Shown here piece after piece: positions 37,933 through 50,861 of a stretch of DNA of 64,000 nucleotides. The notes beneath the pieces are model-generated. The model did no database searches. It saw only the letters and a program-made list of their open reading frames with translations, and was not told where the DNA came from. Origin of the DNA: Stenotrophomonas ginsengisoli. Its GTDB lineage: Bacteria; Pseudomonadota; Gammaproteobacteria; Xanthomonadales; Xanthomonadaceae. The position numbers were made by a program, and so were the translations under genes. The DNA lies in NCBI RefSeq assembly GCF_001431485.1, contig NZ_LDJM01000007.1, positions 124,001-188,000 of the forward strand, given 5' to 3'. Each line of letters begins with the position of its first letter. Position 1 is the first letter of the stretch.

Positions 37933-39651
37933 TCAGGCTGGTTCGGCGTACTCGACCATCAGCTGGATGGCATCGCCACCGCGGAAATCATCCTCGGCCA
38001 GACGATAGGCAATACGCATGCGTTCGGACGGTGCATTGCCCTGCCAGCCACCGAACCAGATCGCATTCAAGCTTGCCCCACCCGGCGTGCGCAGGACCAG
38101 CTTCAGGTGGCGCTCCTTGAGCACCTTCCACTGCGCCACGACAAAACAGCCATCAAACAGCGGCTCCTCGAAGCCCTGCCCCCACGGCCCGGCCGCACGC
38201 AGGGCACGCGCATGGCCGGCGCTGTACTCGCCCTCTGCCAGCTCACCGTCACTGAGCAGCTGGGCCTGCAACTGGTGCGGCTGCAGGGTCCGCGCCGCCT
38301 CGGCCTGGAAGGCGGCGGTGAACGCGGCCAGGTGCTCCAGCGGCAGGCTCAGGCCGGCCGCCATGGCATGACCACCGAATTTTTCCATCAGCCGCGGCTG
38401 GGCCGCATTGACCGCGGCCAGCGCATCACGGATATGGAAGCCGGCAATCGAACGGGCCGAACCGCGCAGCATGGTGCTGCCGGGCTCGGCCGGGGCAAAG
38501 GCGATCACCGGCCGGTACAACCGGTCCTTCATCTTCGAGGCCACCAGGCCGACCACGCCCGGATGCCAGTCGGCATCGAACAGGCAGGCCGCCATCGGCA
38601 CCTCGGCGGTGCCCAGCTGCGCCTTGGCAACCGCGCTCTCGGCCTCGTCGGTCATCTGTTGCTGCACGGCCCGGCGTTCGCTGTTGATCTCTTCCAGCGT
38701 CTGCGCGATGTCCTGCGCCTGGCGTGGATCGTCGCTGAGCAGCAGCTCGATGCCCAGCGCCATGTCTTCCAGCCGCCCGGCCGCATTGATGCGCGGGCCC
38801 AGGGCAAAGCCGATGTCACTGGCAGAGAGCTTGTGCGCCTCGCGCCGGCTGGTCGCAATCAGCGCCTGCAGGCCGACACAGCCCTGCCCGGCCCGCAGCC
38901 GGCGCAGGCCGGCGGCCACCAGGGCGCGGTTGTTGGCATCCAGCGGCACCAGATCGGCCACCGTACCCACCGCCACCAGGTCCAGCAGCACGCCCAGGTC
39001 CGGCCCCTTGCCATCGGCAAAGGCACCGGCCGCGCGCAGGTGCGCACGCAGGGCCAGCAACACGTAGAACATCACCCCGACCCCGGCCAACACCTTGCTC
39101 GGGAAGCCACAGCCGGGCTGGTTCGGATTGACGATGGCATCGGCCGGCGGCAGTTGCGCCCCGGCCAGATGGTGGTCGGTGACCAGCACCTGCCAGCCCA
39201 GCGCCTTGGCCGCAGTGACCCCGGGCAGGCAGGCGATGCCGTGATCCACGGTAACCAACAGGTCCGGCTGCAATGCGGCCAGCTCGGCCACCAGGCCTAC
39301 CGACAGCCCGTAACCGTGTTCGATCCGGTTGGGCACGGCATGCACCACATTGCCGGCACCGAGCATGCGCAGGCCACGTACGGCCAGGGCAGTAGCGGTG
39401 GCACCGTCACAGTCGAAGTCGCCCACCACCAGGATGCGCTTGTGCTGGGCAATGGCAGTGGCCAGCAGCTGTACCGCCGCGTCCATGCCCTGCAGCCGGG
39501 CAGGCTCCAGCAACTGCGCCAGACGCGGCTGGGCGCTGTCCAGATCCAGCGCACCGCGGGCTTCATACACACGCTGCAGCAAGGCCGGCACCTGTGCCGG
39601 CCACTGCCCGGCTGCCGCCGGGGCACGCCGCACGATCTGCATGCGCGCCAT
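37933..39651 (-). CDS. recJ: Single-stranded-DNA exonuclease RecJ
   Basis: The protein has 572 residues. The DHH phosphoesterase motifs are visible: VVGDFDCDGATATALAV, VTVDHGIACLPG and LVTDHHLAGAQLPPADAIVNP. The C-terminal DHHA1-type region has FGGHAMAAGLSLPLEHL, and an OB-like nucleic-acid-binding end follows. RecJ degrades 5' ends in recombination and mismatch repair. The start overlaps the stop of rpfE by one base (TGATG), so the two are translationally coupled. Confidence 0.96.
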   Translation of the reverse strand: MARMQIVRRAPAAAGQWPAQVPALLQRVYEARGALDLDSAQPRLAQLLEPARLQGMDAAVQLLATAIAQHKRILVVGDFDCDGATATALAVRGLRMLGAGNVVHAVPNRIEHGYGLSVGLVAELAALQPDLLVTVDHGIACLPGVTAAKALGWQVLVTDHHLAGAQLPPADAIVNPNQPGCGFPSKVLAGVGVMFYVLLALRAHLRAAGAFADGKGPDLGVLLDLVAVGTVADLVPLDANNRALVAAGLRRLRAGQGCVGLQALIATSRREAHKLSASDIGFALGPRINAAGRLEDMALGIELLLSDDPRQAQDIAQTLEEINSERRAVQQQMTDEAESAVAKAQLGTAEVPMAACLFDADWHPGVVGLVASKMKDRLYRPVIAFAPAEPGSTMLRGSARSIAGFHIRDALAAVNAAQPRLMEKFGGHAMAAGLSLPLEHLAAFTAAFQAEAARTLQPHQLQAQLLSDGELAEGEYSAGHARALRAAGPWGQGFEEPLFDGCFVVAQWKVLKERHLKLVLRTPGGASLNAIWFGGWQGNAPSERMRIAYRLAEDDFRGGDAIQLMVEYAEPA

Positions 39652-40568
39652 CAGCGCACCACGCCGGCCTGCGCACGGCGCCACAGGCGCCAGCGTTGGC
39701 CACGGCGCAGGCGATAGACCAGGCCGTCGGCAAAATCCAGTTCCAGGCCGTCCAGCTCGCCCTTGTCCAGGGCTGCCAGCAGCGGCAGCAAGGCCTGCTC
39801 CATCACCACCTGGGCGCTGCGCAGATGGCGCAGGTCCACCAGTTGGGCGGCAGCGTCACCGCCAGCGGTCTGCGCCGCAATGGCCTGCAGCAGCGGGTCC
39901 GGGCTGCGCACCTGGCCGAAACGGCAGGCCACGCCGGCCGGCATCCGGCCCAGGCCCCAGAACCACAAGGAATTGACCGCGGCCTTGCCCTGGGCAGCAC
40001 GCTGGCCGTTGACCGGGTGCTGATGCAACAGCACCTGGGTATCGCTGAGCAGGCTGCGCCACACGCGCCCCGGCTCGCCCTCGGGCAGGTGGTCGAACAG
40101 GTCATCGCCAAGCACCTGGTCGATATCGACGAAGTCAGGCAATGCCAGCCCGGCCGGCAGGCGCAGGTACCAGCGTTCCGGCGACGGGGTGGACAGCTGC
40201 ATGCCGTGTCCGGCAAACACCGGCACCAGGTCCTGGGCCAGCTGCTGCGCCTGGTCTGCGTCCAGGGCCAGTGCCGGGCCATGGGCCAGCATGCGCACAC
40301 CTTGCATGTCGGCCGCCACGTGGGCCGGGTCGGCGCGCAGCCACAGGCCATCGGCCGCATCGGCGGCATCGAGCTGGCGGGTCAGTGCGGCCACCGGCCA
40401 ATCGCTGCCGGCAGCCAGTGCTTCGGGAAAATGACGCTGCAGCTGCCGGCGGCCATCGCCGCCGGGCAACTGCAGGTCCGCCCGGGCCAGGGCCCGGGCC
40501 AGGACCGGCGGCAACGCCGCGCCTTCGAACCGCCCGCTGGCGGGCAGCAGCAACGTTGCCGTGGTCAT
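39651..40568 (-). CDS. rpfE: RpfE, phosphoglycerate-mutase-like regulatory protein
   Basis: The protein has 305 residues. It has no signal peptide and a Leu/Ala-rich composition, with GRFEGAALPPVLARALARAD near the start and NSLWFWGLGRMP in the middle; the latter is typical of RpfE-like and phosphoglycerate-mutase-related proteins. In Xanthomonas rpfE lies between recJ and greA, exactly as here, and mutants show altered extracellular enzymes and polysaccharide. No catalytic residues can be assigned. It follows greA by 5 bp and overlaps recJ. Confidence 0.85.
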   Translation of the reverse strand: MTTATLLLPASGRFEGAALPPVLARALARADLQLPGGDGRRQLQRHFPEALAAGSDWPVAALTRQLDAADAADGLWLRADPAHVAADMQGVRMLAHGPALALDADQAQQLAQDLVPVFAGHGMQLSTPSPERWYLRLPAGLALPDFVDIDQVLGDDLFDHLPEGEPGRVWRSLLSDTQVLLHQHPVNGQRAAQGKAAVNSLWFWGLGRMPAGVACRFGQVRSPDPLLQAIAAQTAGGDAAAQLVDLRHLRSAQVVMEQALLPLLAALDKGELDGLELDFADGLVYRLRRGQRWRLWRRAQAGVVR

Positions 40569-40573
40569 GCGCC

Positions 40574-41046
40574 TCAGTCCAGGTAGGCGACGGAGACGAT
40601 CTCGTACTCGCGCTGCCCGGCCGGGGCGTCGATCACGATGGTGTCGCCTTCCAGCTTGCCGATCATGGCGCGCGCCACCGGCGAGGAGATGGCGATCAGG
40701 CCCAGCTTGATGTCCGCTTCCAGGTCACCAACGATCTGGTACTTCTTTTCCTCGTCGGTATCCACGTCAGCCAGCACCACGGTGGCGCCGAACACCACCT
40801 TGTTGCCGACGTTGAGCTTGGCCACGTCGATGATCTCGGCGTTGGACAGCTCGCCTTCCAGCTGCTGGATGCGGCCTTCGATGAAGCCCTGCATCTCGCG
40901 TGCGGCGTGGTACTCGGCGTTTTCCTTCAGGTCACCATGCTCACGCGCTTCGGCGATGGCCGTGATGATCTCCGGACGCTTGACCGACTTCAGGTGCTCC
41001 AGCTCCTCGCGCAGGCGCTGGGCGCCCTTCAGGGTGATCGGTGCCC

Positions 41047-41050
<4 letters not shown>
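40574..41050 (-). CDS. greA: Transcription elongation factor GreA
   Basis: The protein has 158 residues, the standard GreA length, from the ATG giving [20 protein letters not shown]. The N-terminal coiled coil includes [20 protein letters not shown] with the acidic tip; the C-terminal FKBP-like domain has [16 protein letters not shown]. GreA rescues backtracked RNA polymerase. It overlaps carB by four bases (ATGA). Confidence 0.98.
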
Positions 41051-44289
<3,239 letters not shown>

Positions 44290-44401
44290 CTTCGTACTCG
44301 AATGTGTGTGCGGCGATCCGCAGGTAGGCGGTGTCCGGTGCGGCGCGCAGGGCGCCAGCAACCGAAGGCCCACCGGATCACTCCGGCGGGCCTGGCAGGC
44401 A

Positions 44402-45529
44402 TCAGGCGCGGGCGGCGGCCATCAGTTCGATGAAACGGTCGAACAGCGGCGCCACGTCATGCGGACCGGGCGAGGCTTCCGGGTGCCCCTGGAAGGAGAA
44501 CGCCGGCGCGTCGGTCAGTGCGATGCCCTGGATGGTCTGGTCAAACAACGAGCGGTGGGTGACGCGCACGTTGGCCGGCAGGCTGGCCTCGTCAACGGCA
44601 AAGCCATGGTTCTGCGAGGTGATCATGACCTGCTTGCTGTCCACGTCCTGCACCGGGTGGTTGGCGCCATGGTGGCCGTGGGCCATCTTCAGGGTCTGCG
44701 CACCGGCAGCCAGGCCGAGCAGCTGGTGGCCCAGGCAGATGCCGAAGGTCGGCACCTTCTTCTCGATCAGCACCTTGATCGCCTCGATGGCGTAATCACA
44801 CGGTGCCGGGTCGCCCGGGCCGTTGGACAGGAACACGCCATCCGGGTTGGTCGCCAGCACCTGGGCAATCGGGGTCTTGGCCGGCACCACGGTCAGCTCG
44901 ACGCCGCGATCGGCCAGCATGCGCAGGATGTTGGTCTTCACACCGAAGTCGTAGGCGGTGACCTTCCAGGTCTTGGCCGGGGTGACGAAGGCATCGGCGT
45001 TCAGGTCCAGCGACCCTTCATTCCAGGCATAGGCCGCTTCGGTGGTGACCACCTGGGCCAGGTCCATGTTCTTCAGGCCCGGGAACTTGCGGGCGGCTTC
45101 CAGCGCCTTTTCCACGTCGATCTCGCCAGCCATCAGCGCGCCATTCTGGGCGCCGCGCTCACGCAGGATGCGGGTCAGCTTACGGGTATCGATGCCGGCG
45201 ATGGCAACCACGCCACGCGCATTGAGCCAATCCTGCAGCGACACCTGGCTGCGCCAGTTGCTCGGGCGGCGCGGCACATCGCGCACGATCAGCCCGGCCG
45301 ACCACACCTTGGCCGCTTCATCATCCTTGTCGGTCATACCGGTGTTGCCGATATGCGGGTAGGTCAGCGTGACCATCTGACGGGCGTAGGACGGATCGGT
45401 CAGCACTTCCTGATAGCCGGTCAGGGCGGTGTTGAACACCACCTCACCGACGGACAGGCCGGGCGCGCCTACGGATTCGCCCTCGAATACGGTGCCGTCT
45501 TCGAGAACGAGGATTGCGGGCTGGGTCAC
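44402..45529 (-). CDS. carA: Carbamoyl-phosphate synthase, small subunit
   Basis: The protein has 375 residues from a GTG giving (V)[16 protein letters not shown], the family's usual N-terminus; a longer open frame upstream lacks support. The class I glutamine amidotransferase domain has the catalytic cysteine in [13 protein letters not shown] and the histidine in [15 protein letters not shown]. It supplies ammonia to CarB. The 112-bp gap to carB holds an imperfect GC hairpin (44367-44392) but no other signal I can name. Confidence 0.98.
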   Translation of the reverse strand: MTQPAILVLEDGTVFEGESVGAPGLSVGEVVFNTALTGYQEVLTDPSYARQMVTLTYPHIGNTGMTDKDDEAAKVWSAGLIVRDVPRRPSNWRSQVSLQDWLNARGVVAIAGIDTRKLTRILRERGAQNGALMAGEIDVEKALEAARKFPGLKNMDLAQVVTTEAAYAWNEGSLDLNADAFVTPAKTWKVTAYDFGVKTNILRMLADRGVELTVVPAKTPIAQVLATNPDGVFLSNGPGDPAPCDYAIEAIKVLIEKKVPTFGICLGHQLLGLAAGAQTLKMAHGHHGANHPVQDVDSKQVMITSQNHGFAVDEASLPANVRVTHRSLFDQTIQGIALTDAPAFSFQGHPEASPGPHDVAPLFDRFIELMAAARA

Positions 45530-45654
45530 GGAAATCTCACTCTGGCTACCTGGGGAAGCCGAACCCACGCCTGTCAATCACGGAAAACCGGTTGCAAAAA
45601 AGCGCGGACGTTCGGTGCAGTACCGGTCCGGCTGACGTGTTTCGGCGAGCCGGA

Positions 45655-45681
45655 ATTGTAGCGCCTGTGCCCCACAGGCGC
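45655..45681 (-). promoter_or_regulatory. Possible carAB promoter element next to a hairpin
   Basis: TACAAT on the minus strand (45660-45655) is a fair -10, but no -35 is evident. A perfect 9-bp hairpin (GCGCCTGTG / CACAGGCGC, 45661-45681) lies directly upstream of it and may be the terminator of dapB. The remainder of the 244-bp dapB-carA gap shows nothing further. Confidence 0.3.
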
Positions 45682-45773
45682 CAGCGTCGGCACACATTTT
45701 CTATGCATTCATCAGTTGCGATTGAACTGCCTGAGTGAAGGGACGGGCCAAAAGCCGCCCGCCCCGTTGCCAT

Positions 45774-46496
45774 TCAGGCCGTCAGCAGGTCGGCCACGGT
45801 GTAGCGCCCGGGCCCGCGCCCGGCCAGCCTGCGCGCCGCGTGCAGGGCGCCACGGGCAAAGATGTCGCGGTTGGTGGCCCGGTGCACCAGCTCGATGCGC
45901 TCGCCCAGGCCGGCCAACTGCACGGTGTGCTCACCGACGATGTCGCCGGCACGCAGGCTGGCGTAATGCGGCTGTGCCCCTTGCCCGGCCGCGGCCTGGC
46001 CCAGGGTCAGCGCGGTACCGGACGGCGCATCCTTCTTGTGCACATGGTGCGATTCGACGATGTCGCAGTCCCAGCCCTGCAGCAGCGCGGCGGCGCGGGC
46101 AACCAGATCGGTCAGCACGGCCACACCCAGCGAATAATTGGACGCCCAGACCAGTGGTGCACGCTGGGCCAGGGCGGCCAGCGCAACCTCGCCGTCGGCA
46201 TCCAGGCCGGTGGTGCCGCAGACCAGTGCCGCACCGCGCTCGGCGCACAGCTGCGCCAGCGCAGCCACCCCTTCGGGCAGGGAAAAATCGATGGCCACAT
46301 CGAATGGCGGCAGCCCGGCCAGTTCGCTGGCGGCAAAGTGCGGCACGCCCTCGATCACCCGTTGTGTCGGTGCGCGTCGGGCCACGGCGGCCACCACGTT
46401 CAGATCAGGCGCTTCGGCGGCCAGACGCAGCAGGGCCTGGCCCATCCGGCCAGACGCACCATGGATGACGATGTTCAGGGGGGCATGGGTAGTCAT
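45774..46496 (-). CDS. dapB: 4-hydroxy-tetrahydrodipicolinate reductase
   Basis: The protein has 240 residues, starting at MTTHAPLNIVIHGASGRMGQ, where the Rossmann GxxGxMG motif confirms the N-terminus. Also seen are CGTTGLDADG, SNYSLGVAVL and the catalytic ESHHVHKKDAPSGTAL. It is the second committed step of lysine and diaminopimelate synthesis. It lies directly upstream of carA on the same strand, the conserved dapB-carA-carB order. Confidence 0.98.
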   Translation of the reverse strand: MTTHAPLNIVIHGASGRMGQALLRLAAEAPDLNVVAAVARRAPTQRVIEGVPHFAASELAGLPPFDVAIDFSLPEGVAALAQLCAERGAALVCGTTGLDADGEVALAALAQRAPLVWASNYSLGVAVLTDLVARAAALLQGWDCDIVESHHVHKKDAPSGTALTLGQAAAGQGAQPHYASLRAGDIVGEHTVQLAGLGERIELVHRATNRDIFARGALHAARRLAGRGPGRYTVADLLTA

Positions 46497-46687
46497 GCCC
46501 TCATGGTAGCCCGATTGCCGCGGCCGGCGAACGCCGGCAGGCACCCATCGACACCTGCATGGCGGCGCTTGCGCTGTCGCAGCCGGCGCCCGCCCTGCCG
46601 GCCCAAGACACGGCAAGACCGGCGCAACAACATGATGCCGGCCAGCGCGCACCCCGCTTGCGGCCGGCCGGCGCCGTGCCCGGAACA

Positions 46688-46711
46688 GAAAACCGGCCAT
46701 GCGGCCGGTTT
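46688..46711 (-). terminator. Intrinsic terminator of the feo operon
   Basis: AAACCGGCC / ATGC / GGCCGGTTT forms a perfect 9-bp stem with TTTTC following on the minus strand, 10 bp past the last gene of the feo operon. The rest of the 225-bp gap to dapB has no visible gene. Confidence 0.85.
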
Positions 46712-46721
46712 CTGGTTTGCC

Positions 46722-46976
46722 TCAATGCTGCTTGGGCGTGGACGGCCCGCAGCTGTCACAGCCGCCACAGGCCCCGCCCTGCCCGGCGGCGGGCGGGGCA
46801 ATGGCCCGGCCCAGCCGCTGCAGCGCCGGTGCCCGGCCATCGCGCACCAGCCACAAGGCCAGTGCACCGCGCAGGCGCCGCTCCAGCCCCGGCGCACGCT
46901 TGCGCACCACCACCACCAGGCTGATCAGCGCAGCGGCGGCAATGATGGCGTACTGCCAGGCCAGCGAGGCGTCCAT
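46722..46976 (-). CDS. Small FeoB-associated membrane protein, Cys-rich tail
   Basis: The protein has 84 residues. One transmembrane helix at ~8-24 (YAIIAAAALISLVVVV) is followed by a basic stretch and a tail GGACGGCDSCG with three cysteines. It starts two bases after feoB. Small membrane proteins in this position are common in feo operons and may play a FeoC-like accessory role; the cysteine tail could bind iron or sense redox state. That role is an inference from position. Confidence 0.75.
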   Translation of the reverse strand: MDASLAWQYAIIAAAALISLVVVVRKRAPGLERRLRGALALWLVRDGRAPALQRLGRAIAPPAAGQGGACGGCDSCGPSTPKQH

Positions 46977-46978
46977 GC

Positions 46979-48829
46979 TCAGCCCCAGCCCAGCGCGCGG
47001 GCGCCCTGGTAGGTCAGCAGGGCCATGCCGTAGGCCAGGCCGAACAGGTAGCCGGTGGCAATGGCGGTCTGCTTCCAGCTGTTGGTCTCACGCTTGATCG
47101 TGGCCAGGGTGGACACACACATCGGCGCATAGATGAACCACACCAGCAGCGACAGGCCGGTGGCCAGCGACCAGCCATCGGCAATCACCGGGGTCAGCGC
47201 ATCGATGGCGGCATCGTCATCGGCAGCCGACAAGGCGTAGATGGTGGCCAGCGAGGACACCGCCACTTCGCGCGCACCCATGCCCGGGATCAGGGCGATG
47301 CAGATCTGCCAGTTGAAACCCAACGGGGCAAAGAGCACGGCCATGGCATGGCCGATCTGGCCGGCAAAGCTGTAGTCGATGGCCGGCATGGTGGCGTTCT
47401 CCGGCGCACCGGGGAAGGTCAGCAGCACCCACAACAGGATGGTCAGGGCCAGGATGATGCCGCCCACGCGCTTGAGGAAGATCATGCCGCGCTCGTAAAG
47501 GCCGACCAGCAGATCACGCGGGTGCGGGATGCGGTAGGACGGCAGTTCCAGCAGCAGCGGATGCTCGCGCTTGTCGCGGCGCCACTTCTTCATCACCCAG
47601 CTCACCAGCAGCGCCGAGGCAATGCCGGCGGCATACAGACCGAACAGGACCAGGCCCTGCAGGTTGAACAGGCCCACATCACGGGCCGGGATGAACGCAG
47701 CGATCAGCAGCGCATACACCGGCAAACGGGCCGAACAGGTCATCAGCGGCGCCACCAGAATGGTGGCCAGGCGATCACGCGGGTCCTGGATGGAACGGGT
47801 GGACATGATCCCCGGCACCGCGCAGGCAAAGCTGGACAGCAGCGGGATGAACGAACGCCCGGACAGGCCGGCGGCGGCCATCATGCGGTCCAGCAGGAAG
47901 GCCGCACGCGGCAGGTAGCCCGATTCCTCCAGCGCCAGGATGAAGGCGAACAGGATCAGGATCTGCGGCAGGAAGATGATCACCCCGCCCAGGCCGGCAA
48001 TGATGCCATCGCTGACCAGGCTGGCCAGCGGCCCTTCGGGCAGGGTGGCCGAGGCCCACTCGCCCAGCGCGCCGGTGCCTGCATCGATCAGGTCCATCAA
48101 CGGCGTGGCCCAGGCATACACCGCCTGGAAGATCAGGAACATGGTCACGGCCAGTGCCAGCAGGCCGAACACCGGGTGCAGCAGCCAGCGGTCCAGGGCG
48201 TCGTCGATCTTCGCCGTGCGGGTGGGCATGACCACCGCCGCATCCAGGATGTCGCGCACCTGGGCATGCACATCGGCAGCGCCCTCGGCCTGCACCGGGG
48301 CGGCGGCATGGCCGGCATGGCCATCAATCCACGCCACCAGCTCACGCGCACCGTTCTTGTTCACCGCCACCGTCTCGATCACCGGCACGCCGATGGCCGC
48401 CTGCAGAGCCGGCACGTCAATGGCAATGCCACGCTTGCGCGCCGCATCGACCATGTTCAGGGCCAGCACCATCGGCTTGCCCAGCGCGCGCAGCTCCAGG
48501 GCAAAGCGCAGGTGCAGGCGCAGGTTGGTGGCATCGACCACGCAGACCAGCACATCCGGGGCAGCCTCGCCCGGGTAGAAACCGCGCAGCACGTCGCGGG
48601 TGACCGCCTCGTCCAGGCTGGCCGGGTCCAGCGAATAGGCGCCGGGCAAATCCAGCACCGCGTATTCGGTGCCCGACGGCCCACGCAGGCGGCCTTCCTT
48701 GCGCTCGACGGTGACACCGGTGTAGTTGGCCACCTTCTGGCGGCTGCCGGTGAGCTGGTTGAACAGGGCGGTCTTGCCGCAGTTGGGGTTGCCGACCAGG
48801 GCCAGGCGCAGGGGCGCGGTGGAGCTCAT
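46979..48829 (-). CDS. feoB: Ferrous iron transporter FeoB
   Basis: The protein has 616 residues. The N-terminal G domain has GNPNCGKTALFNQL, VANYTGVTVE, DLPGAYSL and NMVD. Two gate-containing membrane modules follow (LSSFACAVPGIMSTR; PGMGAREVAVSSLATIYAL). It is shorter than E. coli FeoB (~770) mainly through the absence of a long C-terminal extension, as is usual in Xanthomonadaceae. It imports Fe(II) across the inner membrane. Its start overlaps the feoA stop by four bases. Confidence 0.97.
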   Translation of the reverse strand: MSSTAPLRLALVGNPNCGKTALFNQLTGSRQKVANYTGVTVERKEGRLRGPSGTEYAVLDLPGAYSLDPASLDEAVTRDVLRGFYPGEAAPDVLVCVVDATNLRLHLRFALELRALGKPMVLALNMVDAARKRGIAIDVPALQAAIGVPVIETVAVNKNGARELVAWIDGHAGHAAAPVQAEGAADVHAQVRDILDAAVVMPTRTAKIDDALDRWLLHPVFGLLALAVTMFLIFQAVYAWATPLMDLIDAGTGALGEWASATLPEGPLASLVSDGIIAGLGGVIIFLPQILILFAFILALEESGYLPRAAFLLDRMMAAAGLSGRSFIPLLSSFACAVPGIMSTRSIQDPRDRLATILVAPLMTCSARLPVYALLIAAFIPARDVGLFNLQGLVLFGLYAAGIASALLVSWVMKKWRRDKREHPLLLELPSYRIPHPRDLLVGLYERGMIFLKRVGGIILALTILLWVLLTFPGAPENATMPAIDYSFAGQIGHAMAVLFAPLGFNWQICIALIPGMGAREVAVSSLATIYALSAADDDAAIDALTPVIADGWSLATGLSLLVWFIYAPMCVSTLATIKRETNSWKQTAIATGYLFGLAYGMALLTYQGARALGWG

Positions 48830-49071
48830 GCCGCCACCTCCACCTGGACCCGGGCCGCCTCGCTCAGGCGCAGGGCAAAACGGGTGTAACCGACCTGGAT
48901 CAGCACCGGCTCACCGCCGATCGGTCCACGTGCGACCACGCTGACCTGCTCGCCGGGAACAAACCCCAGTTCGCGCAGGCGGCGGGCAATGGTGTCATTG
49001 GGCAGGGCGTCCACCACCGCAGTCACGTTCGCGGGGCGGTGCAAGGCAAGCTCGGACAACGTCACAGGCAC
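48826..49071 (-). CDS. feoA: Ferrous iron transport protein FeoA
   Basis: The 81 residues form an SH3-like domain (IARRLRELGFVPGEQVSVVARGPIGGEPVLIQV ends the core; only short parts are needed to recognise it). FeoA supports FeoB. It is the first gene of the operon and lies 14 bp from a Fur-like box. Confidence 0.95.
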   Translation of the reverse strand: MPVTLSELALHRPANVTAVVDALPNDTIARRLRELGFVPGEQVSVVARGPIGGEPVLIQVGYTRFALRLSEAARVQVEVAA

Positions 49072-49085
49072 AGTTCCGGGTCAAA

Positions 49086-49101
49086 GATAAGAATAGTTAT
49101 C
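49086..49101 (-). promoter_or_regulatory. Fur-box-like operator of feoAB
   Basis: GATAA-N6-TTATC, a perfect 5-bp-arm palindrome in an AT-rich patch (minus strand: TTGATAACTATTCTTATCTT), resembles the Fur consensus GATAATGATAATCATTATC. It lies 14 bp upstream of the feoA start and implies iron repression. Confidence 0.7.
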
Positions 49102-49182
49102 AATTCTACATCGCCGCAGTGCGTCATGGCGCACCCGGGCTGCACCGCTACCATCGGCTGTATATGTCTGGATGAGAAACCC

Positions 49183-49965
49183 ATGCTTGCCATTACCCGC
49201 CACGGTGCCGTACTGCACCTGCGTCTGGACCGCCCCGAGCGGCACAATGCCTTCAACGAACACCTGATCACCGAACTGACCCAGGCCCTGGAAGATGCGG
49301 GCGCCGATGCGCAGCTGCGCGCGGTGGTGCTGGCCGGCAACGGCCCCTCCTTCAGCGCCGGGGCCGACCTGGAATGGATGTCCCGCCAGGCCGTTGCCAG
49401 CCATCAGGACAACCTGCGCGATGCCCGCGCCCTGGCCCGGCTGATGCGCACCCTGGACACCCTGCCGGTGCCCACCATCGCCGCGGTGCATGGCGCCGCC
49501 TATGGCGGCGGGGTCGGCCTGGCCGCCTGCTGCGACATCGTCATCGCCACCGACAGCGCGCGCTTTGCCCTGAGCGAGGTCCGCCTGGGCCTGTTGCCGG
49601 CGGTGATCTCCCCGTATGTGGTGGCCGCCATCGGCGCACGCCAGGCCCGGCGCTGGTTCGCCACCGGGCAATCCTTCGATGCCGCCCGTGCCGAGCAGAT
49701 GGGCCTGGTCCACGAGGTGGTGGCCGCCGACGCGCTGGATGCGGCGGTACAGGCCCAGGTGCAGTTGCTGCTGCAGGCCGCCCCGCACGCCAGCCGCACC
49801 GCACGCCAGCTGATTGCCGAGGTGCTGTTGCGCGCCGCTGACCCGGCCGCGCAGGACCACCACAATGCGGCCCTGATCGCCAACCTGCGCGCCGGCGCCG
49901 AAGGCCGCGAAGGCCTGGCCGCGTTCCTGGAAAAACGCAGCCCGTACTGGGTGCAACCGGCATGA
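49183..49965 (+). CDS. Enoyl-CoA hydratase/isomerase family, probable methylglutaconyl-CoA hydratase
   Basis: The protein has 260 residues from the ATG giving MLAITRHGAVLHLRLDRPER. The crotonase oxyanion-hole motifs are GPSFSAGADLEWM and HGAAYGGGVGLAACCD, with the general acid/base region SEVRLGLLPAVISPY. It overlaps an HMG-CoA lyase gene by four bases, which points to leucine degradation (LiuC/AtuE-type hydratase), though crotonase specificity cannot be read directly. The rest of the usual liu operon is not in the window. Confidence 0.88.
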   Translation: MLAITRHGAVLHLRLDRPERHNAFNEHLITELTQALEDAGADAQLRAVVLAGNGPSFSAGADLEWMSRQAVASHQDNLRDARALARLMRTLDTLPVPTIAAVHGAAYGGGVGLAACCDIVIATDSARFALSEVRLGLLPAVISPYVVAAIGARQARRWFATGQSFDAARAEQMGLVHEVVAADALDAAVQAQVQLLLQAAPHASRTARQLIAEVLLRAADPAAQDHHNAALIANLRAGAEGREGLAAFLEKRSPYWVQPA

Positions 49966-50861
49966 GCGCGCCTGACGCCGTGCGGGTGATGGAAGTGGGC
50001 CCGCGTGATGGCCTGCAGAACGAGAAGACAATCCTGCCGGTTGCCGACAAGATCGCGCTGGTGGACCGCCTGTCGGCCTGTGGCCTGCCGGCCGTGGAGG
50101 TGACCAGCTTCGTCAGCCCACGCTGGGTCCCGCAACTGGCCGATGCCGAACAGGTGCTGGCCGGGATCAGCCGCCGCCCCGGCGTCGATTACCCGGTGCT
50201 GGTGCCCAACCTGGTCGGCTACCAGCGCGCGCGCGCGGCCGGCGCCGACTCCATCGCCGTGTTCACCGCGGCCAGCGAGGCCTTCAGCCAGCGCAACACC
50301 AATGCCAGCATCGCCCAGACCCTGGAGCGTTTTGCCCCGGTGCTGGAACAGGCCCGCGCCGATGGCGTGCGCGTGCGCGGCTATGTCTCCACCGTGCTGG
50401 GCTGCCCGTACCAGGGCGAGGTGGCCCTGGACGACGTGGTCCAGGTGGCCAGTGCCCTGCACGCAATGGGCTGCGCGGAAATATCGCTGGGCGACACCAT
50501 CGGCGTAGGCACCCCGGCCAAGGCCCGGGCCATGCTGCGTGCGGTGGCCGGGCAGATCCCGATGGCCCAGCTGGCCGTGCACTTCCACGACACCTATGGC
50601 CAGGCCCTGGCCAATGTACTGGCCTGCCTGGAGGAAGGGGTGCGGGTGGTGGATGCGGCCGTTTCCGGCAGCGGTGGCTGCCCGTATGCCAAGGGCGCCA
50701 GTGGCAACCTGGCCAGCGAGGACCTGGTCTATCTCCTTCACGGACTGGGCATGCACACCGGTGTAGACCTCGCCGCGTTGGCCGCCACCGGCCAGTGGCT
50801 GAGCGGCCTGCTCGACCAACCCAACCGCAGCCGCACCGGAACCGCCCTGGCCAGACAATGA
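49962..50861 (+). CDS. Hydroxymethylglutaryl-CoA lyase
   Basis: The protein has 299 residues, TIM-barrel type. It starts EVGPRDGLQNEKTILPV, has the metal-binding HFHDTYGQALAN, and carries the signature SGSGGCPYAKGASGNLA with the catalytic cysteine. It splits HMG-CoA into acetoacetate and acetyl-CoA, the last step of leucine breakdown. It overlaps the hydratase gene upstream and the c-di-GMP gene downstream by four bases each. Confidence 0.97.
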   Translation: MSAPDAVRVMEVGPRDGLQNEKTILPVADKIALVDRLSACGLPAVEVTSFVSPRWVPQLADAEQVLAGISRRPGVDYPVLVPNLVGYQRARAAGADSIAVFTAASEAFSQRNTNASIAQTLERFAPVLEQARADGVRVRGYVSTVLGCPYQGEVALDDVVQVASALHAMGCAEISLGDTIGVGTPAKARAMLRAVAGQIPMAQLAVHFHDTYGQALANVLACLEEGVRVVDAAVSGSGGCPYAKGASGNLASEDLVYLLHGLGMHTGVDLAALAATGQWLSGLLDQPNRSRTGTALARQ

